This document shows, piece by piece, positions 10,990 through 21,798 of a DNA stretch of 64,000 nucleotides. Under the pieces are notes generated by a model. That model ran no database searches, was not told the origin of the DNA, and saw nothing but the letters and a program-made list of their open reading frames with translations. Location of the stretch: assembly GCA_036924085.1 (NCBI GenBank), contig JAVGWX010000011.1, positions 35,152,386 to 35,216,385 on the forward strand, in the 5' to 3' direction. The DNA is from Ariolimax columbianus. Its lineage: Eukaryota; Mollusca; Gastropoda; Stylommatophora; Arionidae. The position numbers and the translations under genes are program-made. Position 1 is the stretch's first letter; each line of letters starts with the position of its first letter.

Positions 10990-11324
10990 GAGTCTTCCCC
11001 ACTCGTGTCTATAGGGTTTGGCAATGATATGATATGATGTACTATGTACTAGTTTGTACTATACCGGAAGAGAGGCAGTCCAGTGTGACTGTCTCAGGAT
11101 CGTCACGTCCTGCCAGGAACGTAGCATATGCATGTGAGTGAGGTATCTCTTTGCTCCCTTTATTTTCTTGGCTCACCTGCAGTGATGGCATGCCTAGCAT
11201 TCCCCGCCACCTGGGAGGTTGTCACAATAGGGCAGGGGGTGCAATGTCTGCTGGACTGCATCTCTTCTGCGTCCATTGGGATGACTGATAGCAGACAGAG
11301 GTAAAGAGCAAGGCAGGAGTGCAT
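10990..11324. other. Unassigned sequence next to the rDNA relic
   Basis: This is about 330 bp of mixed composition with short direct repeats (GATATGATATGATG, GTACTATGTACTAGTTTGTACT). It could be degraded 28S or intergenic spacer, or an unrelated repeat. I see no gene. Confidence 0.3.
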
Positions 11325-11910
11325 TTAACCAGGTGCATTTCTGTGGCTTGACCGGGTCGGGCTGAGACGCGAGCCCCAGGTCCCAGCCATGTCGTAGCCT
11401 CCCATCACAGCGGTGCTGAGATTTAGGGCGGGATTCTGGCTTAGAGGCGTTCGGCCGTAGTCCCTCAGATGGTAGCTTCGCACCATTGGCTTATCAGCCA
11501 AGCACGTGGACCAAATGTCAGCGACCTGCAATTTCTCTCGAAGGAGTGCATTTGACCAGGGGACAAGCCTGGTCATGGAACGGAGATCTTGTTGGCTTAT
11601 GAGCCTAGTACGAGGACAAATGTCTGCGACTCCTCTCGATTTCAGCAGGATTACAGTAGCAACACCCTGTCATTAGTAGGGTAAGACTGACCTGTCTTCC
11701 GAGGGTCTAATACCAGCACCCGTTCACTATTAGACCGAACGAATCAATAGAGGGCTTTTTAGTCAGTCAATGACCAAGTGTCTGAAACCTGCGATTTCTC
11801 TAGGACTGAGCAGGATTACCGTAGCAACGCTCTTTCATTTAGAGGGTAAAACTGACCTGTCTTCCGTGGGATTAATTCCAGCACCCGTTCCATATTAGAC
11901 CCAACGAAAG
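11325..11910 (-). pseudogene. 28S rRNA 3'-end fragments, partly triplicated
   Basis: The plus strand reads as the complement of large-subunit rRNA near its 3' end. Examples are GGCGGGATTCTGGCTTAGAG at about 11427 and GATGGTAGCTTCGCACCATT at about 11469, followed by a stretch equivalent to the sarcin-ricin loop arm. Similar segments recur at about 11595-11740 and 11765-11910, each with an altered version of the AGTACGAGAGGAA loop. The three copies are diverged, so duplication is not recent. Confidence 0.85.
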
Positions 11911-12200
11911 TGCTCTCGGCCTGTCAATCATTTCAGTGTTGGCCGTGTTGAGTCAAATTAAGCCGCAGGCTCCACTCATGGTGGTGCGATTCTGTCAATT
12001 CCTCTATCGAACACTGAATGCGGGCCAATCGAGCCACAGAGAGCTTAGCCCCAGATTTCTGAGGGTCTAATTCCAGCACCCGTTCCATATTAGACCCAAC
12101 TAAAGTGCTCTCGGCCTGTCAATCATTTCAGTGTTGGCCGTGTTGAGTCAAATTAAGCCACAGGTTCCACTCCTGGTGGTGCCCTTCTGTCAATTCCTTT
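11871..12200 (-). repeat. Duplicated 28S/18S junction segment, offset 195 bp
   Basis: The string GCACCCGTTCCATATTAGAC begins at 11881 and again at 12076. Both copies continue into the same 18S-type text (GTTGAGTCAAATTAAGCC). A shorter relative lies at 11716. The shared tract is about 130 bp. Because both copies include the abnormal 28S-to-18S joint, the fusion existed before the duplication. Confidence 0.85.
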
Positions 12201-13358
12201 AAGTTTCAGCTTTGCAACCATACTTCCCCCGGAACCCAAACACTTTGGTTTCCCGGAAGCTGCCCGCAGAGTCATCGAAGCAACTCCTGCGGATCGCTAG
12301 TCGGCATCGTTTATGGTCAGAACTACGACGGTATCTGATCGTCTTTGCGCCTCTGACTTTAGTTCTTGATTAATGAAAACATTCTTGACAAATGCTTTCG
12401 CAGTAGCTCATCTTGTGGCGATCCAAGAATTTCACCTCTAATGCCGCAATACGAATGCCCCCGTTTGTCCCTGTTAATCATTACCTCCAGTTCTGAAAAC
12501 CAACAAAATAGAACCGAGGTCCTATTCCATTATTCCATGCACCATTATTCAGGCAGCCGAGGCCTGCTTTGAACACTCTCATTTTTTCAAAGTAAACGCG
12601 CTGGCCACCCGGGACGCTCAGCGAAGAGCACCCGCGGGAGAGAGCCGGCAGACGTTAGGGCAGGAGACAACGGGCAGTGAACCGGCGCGAGCCAGACTGC
12701 CCGCCTGCTCCTGAGATCCAACTATGAGCTTTTTAACTGCAACAACTTTAATATACGCTATTGGAGCTGGAATTACCGCGGCTGCTGGCACCAGACTTGC
12801 CCTCCAATAGATCCTCGTTAAAGGGTTTAAAGTGTACTCATTCCAATTACGGGGCATCGAAAGAGTCCCGTATTGTTATTTTTCGTCACTACCTCACCGT
12901 GCCGGGAGTGGTTAAGTTGCCTTCCTTGGATGTGGTAGCCGTTTCTCATGCTCCCTCTCCGAAATCGAACCCTGATTCCCCGTTACCAACATGGTAGGCA
13001 TGTCACTTACCATCGACATTTGATAGGGCAGACATTTGAAAGATGCGTCTCCGGCACATGAGGCCATGCGATCAGCACAAAGTTATCCAGAGTCACAAGT
13101 GGGGACGCCGCAACCCCACGAGGGGAAACGACGATTGGTTTTGAACTAATAAAAGCGCTTTTTCCGCGAGGGTCGGAGCCTGGTAAGCATGTATTAGCTC
13201 TAGAATTGCCACAGTTATTCAAGTAGGATCGTGTCATCTAAGGAACCTCGACTGATTTAATGAGCCATTCGCGGTTTCACCATGAGACAGTGTGAACTTA
13301 GACATGCATGGCTTAATCTTTGAGACAAGCATATGACTACTGGCAGGATCAACCAGAT
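12190..13358 (-). pseudogene. 18S rRNA 5' two-thirds (pseudogene part)
   Basis: This is the well-preserved portion of the small-subunit sequence, roughly the first 1,150 nt of 18S. Recognisable landmarks are the 5' terminal helix, the AAACGGCTACCACATCCAAGG stretch near 12920-12945, the CCGCGGTAATTCCAGC decoding-side segment near 12775, and the GTCAGAGG..CAAAGACGATCAG segment near 12340-12360. Departures from near-universal bases (for example GCCACAAGATGAGC where a CG-rich spelling is usual) and the 11-base loss indicate relaxed constraint. The 3' third, including the 3' minor domain, is missing. Confidence 0.9.
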
Positions 13359-13999
13359 ATCTGTCGGAGACGTACGAACCACACACACCGGTCGGCGGAG
13401 GATGGATGTGTAAAAAGCCTCACTAGGACGGCCGCAGGGACCGACTGACGGACGGACGGTTGTTCCGTCCCTCACTCCATCAACCTAGGACCGCCTAACA
13501 GGGGCCCGTACACACACCAGACGATCGACTGACCGGGCTTGCTTGGGGAGGGATGGCAGCGCTCTGTGCAGAACTGATCCCAACGGCCCCCGCGATGAAT
13601 TTCACAGGGACTGGAGACGATTTTTGCCTGCCGGCCTGCCCTTCTACCAAGGGTTGGTCGGGCGAGGACAGGGCCTTTAGACACGATTCCTGCTTTCCAT
13701 TTGCCGGTCACAAGCTCTTTGCGAGAGAATGACCACCAGCGAGACGAAATGTCGAGGTCTGCTATAAGCCTTCGAATAACCACCACTGACTGTCAAAGTT
13801 TATCGATACGGGGTCACAGTAACGCACCATTGCCAGTGGTACGACACCACAAATATGGTCCGGCTAGATGGCCGGGGAGAGGCGGGCGAGCATTTTCGGC
13901 AAGCCCGAGCTATCACTCTGTCTGACGAGACTGAGATCGCTGTACAAATACTGGATGAGAGTCAATCGCAGCGGCGACAGACAAGCCCCAGATTGACTG
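13359..13999 (-). other. Probable rDNA 5' external transcribed spacer
   Basis: These bases lie immediately upstream of the 18S 5' end on the minus strand. They are GC- and CpG-rich, contain GGACGGACGG-type simple motifs, and differ sharply from the AT-rich intron around them. That is expected of 5' ETS carried along with the 18S copy. No known spacer motif was matched, so the assignment rests on position and composition. Confidence 0.6.
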
Positions 14000-14109
14000 C
14001 AGATATGAAATGCATCAAGACTTTCATGATCTCTTTACAAGACCGTCTAAGTTTTGGAATCACATACAAGCCCCCCCCCTCCCTAGCCCCCCCCCCCTCC
14101 CTTCCCCTT

Positions 14110-14357
14110 TATTTGGGCGTTCGCATTATTTTTATATTCCCCAAGGCGGTGTGTTTTTGCACTGTGGTTTTTATTTTGCGCCTGTCGGCCCAGTGCATCC
14201 GACTTCAGCATTCATTTTATGTAAGGGTCTGCTTCCTCCTGCATTTTCTAAGGGTTTGCTTCCCCGGGATAACAGCCGATGGTGTGATGGGGATCGAACC
14301 CAGCACCTTCAGATTATGAGCCGTGCCACTTAACCACTAGTCCACGCCGTCCCCACA
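14110..14357 (-). mobile_element. SINE-1, second copy
   Basis: The reverse complement matches 4962-5200 from the tRNA-like head (GTGGTTAAGTGGCACGGCTC at about 14320-14340) to the 3' region. It lies between the rDNA spacer and the UNC80 exon at 14604. Confidence 0.8.
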
Positions 14358-14603
14358 TACAAGTACTGAAATGACGCAGGATTTGTAAAAAATGCTGTTT
14401 GGTTTCCAGGGAGAGCCTCTGCTGGGAACAGACCAAATGTTATATACTTACATATATTGTAAAGCAAATTTATTTAGTGGAGGAAATAACTTACAAAACA
14501 GAGTCAAATAAAGGACAACAAAAATTGAGGTACCATTACAAGTTGAAGGTACACCACAAACTACCAGGAAGTACTAGTGTCATGAATTGAAGCTTAAACA
14601 AAC

Positions 14604-14702
14604 CTCGTGTATGGGTAGCTGAGAAGGGATACTTGAAAGATCAGGTCCATGTACCAGAATCTTCTTTGCACTAGCCACACTTACTGAGACAAGTAGATAT
14701 GG
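14604..14702 (-). CDS. UNC80: UNC80 exon 14 of window, 33 codons
   Basis: This 99-nt phase 0/0 exon has acceptor TTTTTTCAG and donor GTTTGT. It encodes PYLLVSVSVASAKKILVHGP then DLSSIPSQLPIHE. The AKKILVHGP and IPSQ.PI.E elements match what I know of UNC80. The intron following it (14603-9924, 4.7 kb) contains the rDNA relic. Confidence 0.92.
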
Positions 14703-15114
14703 CTGAAAAAAAAGCAATGACCGTTGATACAAACACACCAAGAATGCAATACATCTGCACAAAAACTTCTATTATTAACCTTTACCATACAACGACTGCG
14801 AAATTGCAAATTTGCGTTCATTACGACGCGGTACAGTGACAGCTCGAAGGTCATCGGTTTTTCGTATATGAACTACCTGGATAATGCCATAGAAACGACT
14901 GAACATACAGCGCATTTGATTGTAGAGAATTCTTACTTCTGTACTGTATGGTTAAAAAAAAAACAATAGTGATTTTGAAATTTGTTTTAGACTTTTGGAA
15001 AGCATTTCTTCTGCTTTTCACTTGCATTTGAAAATTCACCCATTATTGAGAATAGGGAAGTTAAGTTTCTGCAACAGTTTGTTCTGAGGTAGATCTATTT
15101 AGTTTGTTCCTGCA

Positions 15115-15400
15115 GATACAAGACCCCGAGTGGTCCGCAGGGGTCTTTGTGTATGACAAGGACAAGAATAGCACCACTACCCCACAGAGAGCATGTCGTA
15201 AGAGGCGACTAACTGTGTCACATAGCATAAAACTGGCCATGATTAGGTGGTTTGTTTAGAGCTCGATTAATGGCACCTAACAGGCTGTGGATCTACTTTG
15301 CTCTAGTGTTTGAGTCTTTTAAGATGGATTCGCACATCGCTTAGCCACACTTCGCGGCACTTGTCCCAGCATAGCGGAGTAATAAGCTACTTTCTTTTTC
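15115..15400 (+). mobile_element. SINE-2 3' half
   Basis: It contains the CCCACAGAGAGCATGTCGTA module, GGTGGTTTGTTTAGAGC, and CTCTAGTGTTTGAGTCTTTT then AAGATGGATTCGCACATCGC. It lacks the tRNA head. A copy in the opposite orientation lies at 6965-7215. Confidence 0.7.
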
Positions 15401-15424
15401 AACAAAGGGACGGCGATAGCGGGT

Positions 15425-15700
15425 GAGTCTATATGTTTGTGCTACAATTCTTTGTGCTACTTTTCAACAATATCACCTTCATCTTCTTGTATCTCAGATG
15501 CAAAGACAGACACAATAAAAACAATAACACCAACAAGTTCTTTATTAATATATGTCTCTACACACAACAAAATCGTATATATAAAAAAACAGGTTAGAGG
15601 TTCTCAAAGTTAACAACCGTGATGTGATGTGACGTGCTGAACAATAATGCGGTTACAGGAAAAGACGTAATTTGTTTTGTCCTGCATGGTAAAGGTTAAA
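15425..15700 (+). repeat. Dispersed repeat R7, copy 2
   Basis: Same core; an AATATATGTCTCTACACACA block is at about 15547. Confidence 0.7.
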
Positions 15701-15874
15701 TCCTAGAAAGAGTTAATAGCACAAAAGGAAGGTGAAGGTTAGGTTATAATTTGTAATGTCCACTTTTATTTTACAATTAAACATTTCAGGAACATAGTTA
15801 CACGCTGAAAATAATGCGTCTAGCTGCTTCAGGTTTGAATTACCCTTACAGGGTTAACAGGAAGCCATACTCAC

Positions 15875-15943
15875 ATCACATTGTTCCTTCTTCAGTGTCT
15901 GCTTTAGATCCTTAAAGTAGATTCCCTCAACGCTGGGAATGCA
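15875..15943 (-). CDS. UNC80: UNC80 exon 13 of window, 23 codons
   Basis: This 69-nt phase 0/0 exon has acceptor TTTTCACAG and donor GTGAGT. The peptide is CIPSVEGIYFKDLKQTLKK then EQCD. YFKDLKQTLKKEQCD is a strong UNC80-type signature. The exon lies in a 3.2-kb intron gap crowded with repeats. Confidence 0.92.
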
Positions 15944-16589
15944 CTGTGAAAATTAATAAATGATCCAATAATCCAATCAATAAGCTAAGCTTAAACAGAG
16001 AGATAGAGGAGGGAAGAAAGAGAGGACAGTGAGTGAGGGGTGAGTGAGGGGTGAGAGAGAGAGGGGGGGGGGGGTGAAGTCATGAATAAGGGATTTTAAT
16101 CACATGGCTGACAGCCCAAACATGTGTATGTTGTGTTTCAGCAAGGTCATGTACTAAAAGAAAATAATCTGATTTAAAAATTCATACTGAAACTGATAGT
16201 CAGATGTAAGATGGAGGTGAAAGCAGAATTCAGGAATGACCAAAAATATGTATAACAACATGAAAAATATATTGACATACAGACAATGAGAGTTGTTAGG
16301 TACTTTACATATTTGTCTTTGCTCTATAGTGTGGAAATATGATCGATGAACAATCAGCTTCTGGGTCAAATTGATGCCTACAAAATGTGCATATACAGAA
16401 GGATGGACCAATCTTATGGAAGGAAAAGCAATCAAATAGGGAGGTCATGACAAGGATAGGAAGAGAAATTCTGAAGATGATAACAAATTTGGCAAATAAA
16501 ATATATTGGACAAAAAAAGGGACGCTGCTGGAAACAGTAGTGGGCAGAAAGATGGATGGTAGGTGAGGAAGAGGAAATCAGCACTATAA

Positions 16590-16940
16590 GGAAGACAACA
16601 TGGACTGACACCAGTCTGTTGGAGTATCAGGAATAGCTCTATACAAGGGAAGACAACATGGACTGACAACAGTCTGTTGGAGTGTATCAGGAAGACAGCA
16701 CTATACATGGCAAGACAACATGGACTGACAACAGTCTGTTGGAGTGTATCAGGAAGACAGCACTATACATGGCAAGACAACATGGACTGACACCAGTCTG
16801 TTGGAGTATCAGGAAGACAGCACTATACATGGCAAGACAACATGGACTGACAACAGTCTGTTGGAGTATCAGGAAGACAGCACTATACATGGCAAGACAA
16901 CATGGACTGACAACAGTCTGTTGGGAGTGTATCGTCAAGG
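16590..16940 (+). repeat. 60-62-bp minisatellite, about 6 units
   Basis: The unit is TGGACTGACAACAGTCTGTT then GGAGTATCAGGAAGACAGCA CTATACATGGCAAGACAACA. The period is near a multiple of three, so frames on both strands stay open. These are not taken as genes. Confidence 0.88.
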
Positions 16941-17142
16941 CAAGAGACAGAGGATGTTGGTAAGCCAATGCAGTCAACTTTTAAAATGGAGATGGCATGA
17001 CATCATCATCATCAAGTAGGATGCAGTGGAACATAAGGTGCAAAAACACAGTAAAACACAGCCTAACTCAGGGAAAAATGTGAATTAAAAGAACAGCAAA
17101 CATTTAGAGCATATTAATACCAGTAATATATAGTCCAACAAG

Positions 17143-17290
17143 AAGTCGAGGTAGCGCAATGGTTAGTGCACTAGCTTTCCATTCCAGTGATTGAGATTCA
17201 GTTCCCAGTTGGTGCAGGATTTTTCCAAAACTGATCCTGAGGTCGACCTAGCCTAAAAAATTTGGTACCAGGATAATCTTGGAAAATAAA
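17143..17290 (+). mobile_element. SINE-3 (tRNA-derived)
   Basis: The tRNA-like head is GTAGCGCAATGGTTAGTGCA with GATTCAGTTCCCAGTTGG. It is matched on the opposite strand at 32920-33016. Confidence 0.7.
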
Positions 17291-17889
17291 GGTGGCTAGC
17301 ATGATGTTGACCACAACACTCCATTGGTCAAGAAAAGTATGAGACTAACACCATTTTCCTGAATAGTCAACTTCCTACTCTCCTCATACACTTGCTTGAG
17401 TGAAAGGCATCCATCACTGTACTGGACCTTCATTCACCAATGAATTTCTATAGGTTTCACCACTTTTCTGCTCAAAAAATTAATAACATAACGCTGCTCC
17501 TCTTTGGTGCATCTCAATAGTGGAGTGGGCATCTTTTAATTGCAATTATGACATCATGTTGTACATCTGCATCGTAATGGCACGTGCAAGATACTTTTGA
17601 CGTCCTTAGCAACCATATTAAAAAGTTACAATACAAAGGCATGGTTTTTCTAATTTCTATCTCACTTTTAAGGTTTCCATTTGAAGTCCCCTCCTATTAT
17701 ATGTGCTAATAGCATACATAAATCTCTAACCATCAGGGGCTTGTGAGGAACTATTGTCATAGTCATGATGGATGCCAGGTCAATGAATGATCTTCAGAAG
17801 CACCACTTATAGTTTTAACATTTGACAAGGATAACAAAACCACCTAGTTACTGCTTGTCATTTCAGTCAAGATTTGAAGAAATATACTT

Positions 17890-18560
17890 TCAATATAATA
17901 TCAGCCTATCGCAAGCGGAGGTAGTGACAGCATCAGACTTGTGCTTTGAGATGTGATCTCACTTGACTGTAAAGTTCAATCCTGGCACGACAGACTCCAC
18001 ACCTGAGACACGCATGTGAGGAGTAGGCGGTGGGGTTGTCATGCGTTCTGTTCTCTCGGCTATTCACTTTCTCTGAGCCTTGGCGATGATGTTTTGCTCT
18101 GGGATCAGAGCACCTTTGGTGTTGCTAGAATGCCAGATAGAACAGGTGATAACAATGTTGAAGCTTTTCAGACATTTTGAAGATGTCTCTTTGTAGCGTG
18201 CCTTCTGTCCAGATGATGAGTTTGTTCTGAGCTCAACATATCAGCTTCTTGGGGAGGTGCGCATCGGACATTCGAACAATATGTCCCGTCCATCTTATCT
18301 GGAATTTTTTCAGAAGCGTATGGATGCTCAGCATGTTTTACTTCCTAAGACTTTCAGAATGAAATATTATGTCCTGCCATCTCATCCTAAGCAGACAATT
18401 CATGTGAAAACTATTTAGTTGTTTTCATGTCTGTTATCCTTTTGGACGTTTCTGGCGTAGTCATTTCGCCGTACTTTTCTATCATTTTTATTCATGAATG
18501 ACCAAACTGGGCTACCATAGAAATATACATTTTTTTGAATGATGAATATGTCACATCCAT
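17890..18560 (-). mobile_element. LINE C-terminus with zinc-finger-like end
   Basis: The minus strand reads LLKKFQIRWTGHIVRMSDAH LPKK-type sequence (common to RTE/jockey C-termini). It is followed, with frameshifts, by CGVCRARIELYSQVRSHLK, a C-X2-C..H terminal finger. A related copy lies at 35880-36420. Confidence 0.75.
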
Positions 18561-18864
18561 CTACACAGGTTTCCAGCCAGTTAAAATATTATATATATCT
18601 GATTGCAAATGGATTTAAAACAATTTATCTTCTTCTTACGCAGATAGGAGCCAGCCCATTTAAAAAAAATGATGTGTTAAGCTGTTGTAAAAGATCTTTG
18701 TGAGGTAGATTTGTTTATTTAATTTATTTAGATGTAATAAATACTATTGAAGTGAAAACTAGTAATTGTTGGAATATTATAAACACAGTATCAATAGTTT
18801 GTTATGATTTCAATGGATTTATAGAGGAGCCCTGTTTTCTTATCGGCAAGTCTAAAAGTTTCTG

Positions 18865-19095
18865 CTTTGTTTTTATACAATTTCACCTTCATCTTCTAGT
18901 ATCTCAGAAACTAACACACACACACAACAAAAACAGTATCACCAACAAGTTCTTTATTCATTTATGTCTCTACACACACAAAAAATGATATTTATTTCCA
19001 ACAAACAGAAAGGTTATAGACTCTCAAAATCAACAGCCATAGTAAAATGTTAAGTTTTGAAAAATTATGAAAAATGTTTGCGGTCCAGTAAAGGT
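18865..19095 (+). repeat. Dispersed repeat R7, copy 3
   Basis: Same core. It ends less than 20 bp from the UNC80 exon at 19114-19197. An upstream module at 18680-18780 (GATGTAATAAATACTATTGA) is also shared with 50215-50320. Confidence 0.7.
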
Positions 19096-19113
19096 TATAC
19101 ACTATATACATAC

Positions 19114-19197
19114 CAGCCATAAGAGTGATAATGCCCCAGCAATAGCGTCCTGTCCACCCTCACAGGGAGTTCTCACATAGAACATAATGTAGCCAAC
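19114..19197 (-). CDS. UNC80: UNC80 exon 12 of window, 28 codons
   Basis: This 84-nt phase 0/0 exon has acceptor TTATTCCAAAG and donor GTATGTA. It encodes VGYIMFYVRTPCEGGQDAI and AGALSLLWL. It contains a hydrophobic helix and is among the most conserved-looking peptides in the gene. Confidence 0.93.
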
Positions 19198-19344
19198 CTT
19201 TGGAATAAAAGAATCCAAAATCTTGTAAAATTGTTTTACAAAAGCTTTAAATACTTAAATAGTAACAACATTGTTAGCACATTATGGGCTTGCCAAGTGA
19301 CTGCTACCACCTTTAACATAAGAGACATTCAAGTTACAAGTCTG

Positions 19345-19560
19345 TTCAATAATAATAATAATTTCCCATTGCAAGCAATGATGGCGACAAGGACCAGACT
19401 TTTGCTGCAATGTGTTCTCTGATGGCTGTAAAGACCATTGCTGTAATGGCAAACCCTGTCACATTCAGGACACAACTGTAGGGAGCTGGCTGTGGAGTCG
19501 AGCATTTTGTTTTTTCGGGCAGCACACTTTCACTGAGTATCAATAGCTACAATGGAAACA
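19345..19560 (-). mobile_element. LINE 3' end with C2H2-like finger and ATT tail
   Basis: The minus strand encodes CPECDRVCHYSNGLYSHQRT HC, a compact C2H2-like terminal element seen in several LINE families. The 3' tail is ATT trinucleotides at about 19348-19364. It lies about 150 bp from the UNC80 exon at 19114-19197. Confidence 0.7.
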
Positions 19561-19799
19561 ATATGAAACTCTGAGGTGAATACCAAAGTAGCAAGAAAGA
19601 ACCATTGCAAAAAAAACAAGTATTTTTAAGTACTCAGAAAACACATACACCAAACATCAGGAAATGTTGTTGCTAATGCTTCATGCTTGAGTTAGATACT
19701 CTTAATGACTTTCTTTGGTGACAGGTTACAGTGGTTCTCCTAGTGGTAACATACTGATCCGTCTATGTTAGTCTGGGTCAGCAGATTAAACATACTGAT

Positions 19800-19975
19800 C
19801 AGTCTATGTTAGAGTCCGACGAATGTGTCGGACCGCAAGCTGCAAATATTGCAGTCAAACTGTAAACTAGTGACACAACACAATCTGTTCTCCGGACTAC
19901 ATCCTGCTACTTGCAAAGCCCTGTTCAGGGCTTGGTAGCGGGAGATTAAGAACGAACGCAGAAGAAGTAGTTATT
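19800..19975 (+). mobile_element. SINE-6 (SINE-4-related 3' module)
   Basis: It includes GTGTCGGACCGCAAGCTGCA, CAAGCCCTGTTCAGGGCTTG-like text and a GAACGAACGCAGAAGAAG end. Relatives lie at 62920-63070 (plus) and about 56085-56180 (minus). The GAAGAAG end recalls the 3' termini of the I-type LINE. Confidence 0.6.
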
Positions 19976-20236
19976 GGTCACTGACCCTAATGCAAGCAGT
20001 CAGCTATGAGTCGCTCTGTAGCTCAGCTCATTCACTGCTGCATCTTCGGCCCCTGCAATGTGTCCAGTGTCTGTTAAATGAGTCAATCAATTATACATAT
20101 GTCAACAACAAAAAACACTGCTGCCCTAATATCCAACACAATTCTCAATCTTTCATTAATTGTATTACTCAAGAAATGACAGATTGTCATGTCAGTCGTC
20201 TGTACATTGAGTTTTGTCTTATTTAACAGGACTAAC

Positions 20237-20323
20237 CAGGTAATTAAAAATGGAGTGAGCTGCTTGAGCTGGCATGTTAGGGAAGTACAAGATCAGCTTG
20301 CGCAGCAGAAATATCAGTTCCTC
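20237..20323 (-). CDS. UNC80: UNC80 exon 11 of window, 29 codons
   Basis: This 87-nt phase 0/0 exon has acceptor AATACCCACAG and donor GTTAGT. The peptide is EELIFLLRKLILYFPNMPAQ followed by AAHSIFNYL. The PAQAAHSIFNYL segment followed by VGYIMFYVRTP of the next exon is, as I know the family, a hallmark of the UNC80 C-terminal region. Confidence 0.92.
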
Positions 20324-20404
20324 CTGTGGGTATTAACAACAAAAAAAAAGCATTAAATAAAAGATTTTATTTTCAAATTCACAAAAAAAGTATGCAGGTT
20401 CTTA

Positions 20405-21215
20405 ATTTAACATCTTTATACTGGTGTAGAAGACTGCAGAGTCTGTATACAACCAGTTCCTTGGAGAGTGGTAACAGATGTACAAGTCCATCTTAAGGAA
20501 AGTTAAGGAAAAAACAAATAGTAAATTGGAGTACTGTGTGCAGGTGTGGAGTCCTTATCGTTGAGGAGATATAAACATGCTGGAAAGGATACAAAGAAGA
20601 GCGACAAAGCTGATAGTGGGATTTCAGAATTGCAGTTATCAGGATAGACTCAGAAAAACCGGTCAAAATGTCTATAAAAGAAAAGAATTCAAGGTGGCTA
20701 AATATAAGTTTATATGATAATCAAAGGAATTGATAAATTAGACTATAAAATGTTTTTTCAAAATACAACTACCTACAAGAACAAGAAGATAGCTACATTT
20801 TAACTAAAGAAAAGGTCCAGAATAGATATTATGAAATATTTTTTTAGACAGAGAGTGGTGAATGTTTTGAATGCCTTTCCACAGGAAATAGTGGAGGCAA
20901 GGACAATTAATGCATTTAAGAATAGATTGGATGCGCATAGCTTTTAGAGCAAGGAAATGTAAATGAAAGTGGTTGTAAACAGACTCTGCAGTCTTCTAAG
21001 CCAGTATAAAATCATTAAGTTAAGTTAATAGAGTCAAACACTAGAGCAAAGTAGATCTGTGACCTGTTAGGCATCATCTATGCTGCTTTAAACAAACCAC
21101 CTAACCATAACTGATGTTATGCAGTCACACAGTTAATCGTCTCTTATGACATTTCTGTGGGGCAGTGGGGCTATTCTTGTCTTCGTCATACACAAAGACC
21201 CGGTGGAGCACTAGG
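20405..21215 (-). mobile_element. SINE-2 3' half split by LINE-A
   Basis: Pieces 20405-20520 and 21030-21215 are consecutive parts of the SINE-2 3' half (tail and AAGATGGACTTGTACATC block, then CTCTAGTGTTTGACTC and the CACAGAAATGTCATAAGAG module). A plus-strand LINE-A fragment separates them. Confidence 0.75.
20521..21030 (+). mobile_element. LINE-A 3' end inserted in a SINE-2 copy
   Basis: This is a plus-strand 3'-terminal fragment that can be followed as LEYCVQVWSPY, then the region equivalent to GDINMLERIQ. It has several frame losses and ends with the TAAGTTAAGTTAA tail at about 21014-21027. It splits a minus-strand SINE-2 tail: flanks 20405-20520 and 21030-21215 rejoin as one repeat. 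This is the normal outcome of target-primed insertion with 5' truncation. Confidence 0.85.
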
Positions 21216-21798
21216 GAATGGTTATGATATGAAAGGTGCTGTCAGGGATAATTATGAAAGTCTAATATACTTCTGTGGATGTGATTGGCTGATAGAATCA
21301 AGTGATATCATAATCAGGTTACGATATATGAGGTGAAGTTAAAGAAGTGCATTATAGTAGCAAACATAACATTAATGCAGAAAGTTTGTATATTTGTATA
21401 CATATTTATCTGAAGATGCCATAACCTTGAACAGAACAACATATTGAGTTGAAATTTTTACTGAACATTCTATGGTCAATTTCTAGATTAACGCAACTTA
21501 TTTCAAGTTGCTATCTCATTCTCTTCATGAGTTATGGGTTTATGATTATATGGTTGCATTAAGAGCATTGTTTACCGGCAAATACTGACATATGAACAGC
21601 TTGTTTCTTCCACAACTGGTCCAGTGATCTGAACAAAGGAGTGATGAGATAGGTGGGGTGTAGGAGGGCTGGGGGAAGAGATGAATGACTGCAGGTTTAG
21701 AAGTGAAATAGATGGACGGAGTGATTGGTGGGTTGATGGGGAAGAGTTTCTATGTGCATGAGTTTGATGGTAAAAAAATATGGGTGAGGGATGTATAC

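Larger units (their letters stand above)
11325..13358 (-). pseudogene. Chimeric 18S/28S rDNA relic
   Basis: On the minus strand this starts with the canonical 18S 5' end, TATCTGGTTGATCCTGCCAG, at about 13358. It follows 18S through the universal GTGCCAGCAGCCGCGG region (about 12775-12790), the GAATTTCACCTCT complement near 12425, and the GAAACTTAAAGGAATTGAC region (about 12190-12215). Below about 12060 it becomes 28S 3'-terminal sequence, including the complement of the sarcin-ricin loop neighbourhood. ITS, 5.8S and most of 28S are absent. About 11 bases are missing from the conserved stretch after CCAAGGAAGGCA, near 12917. Several conserved CG sites read CA or TG. It is a decayed rDNA copy inside a UNC80 intron, not a working rRNA gene. 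Confidence 0.9.

Noticed and set aside
12366..13237. Open frames on either strand within 12366-13237
   Set aside because: They lie entirely within recognisable 18S rRNA sequence and have no coding signature.
11325..13358. Functional rRNA gene
   Set aside because: ITS, 5.8S and most of 28S are absent, conserved bases are lost and the joint is duplicated.
16682..17019. Repetitive proteins encoded by the 60-bp array
   Set aside because: Several frames and both strands stay open only because the period is near a multiple of three.
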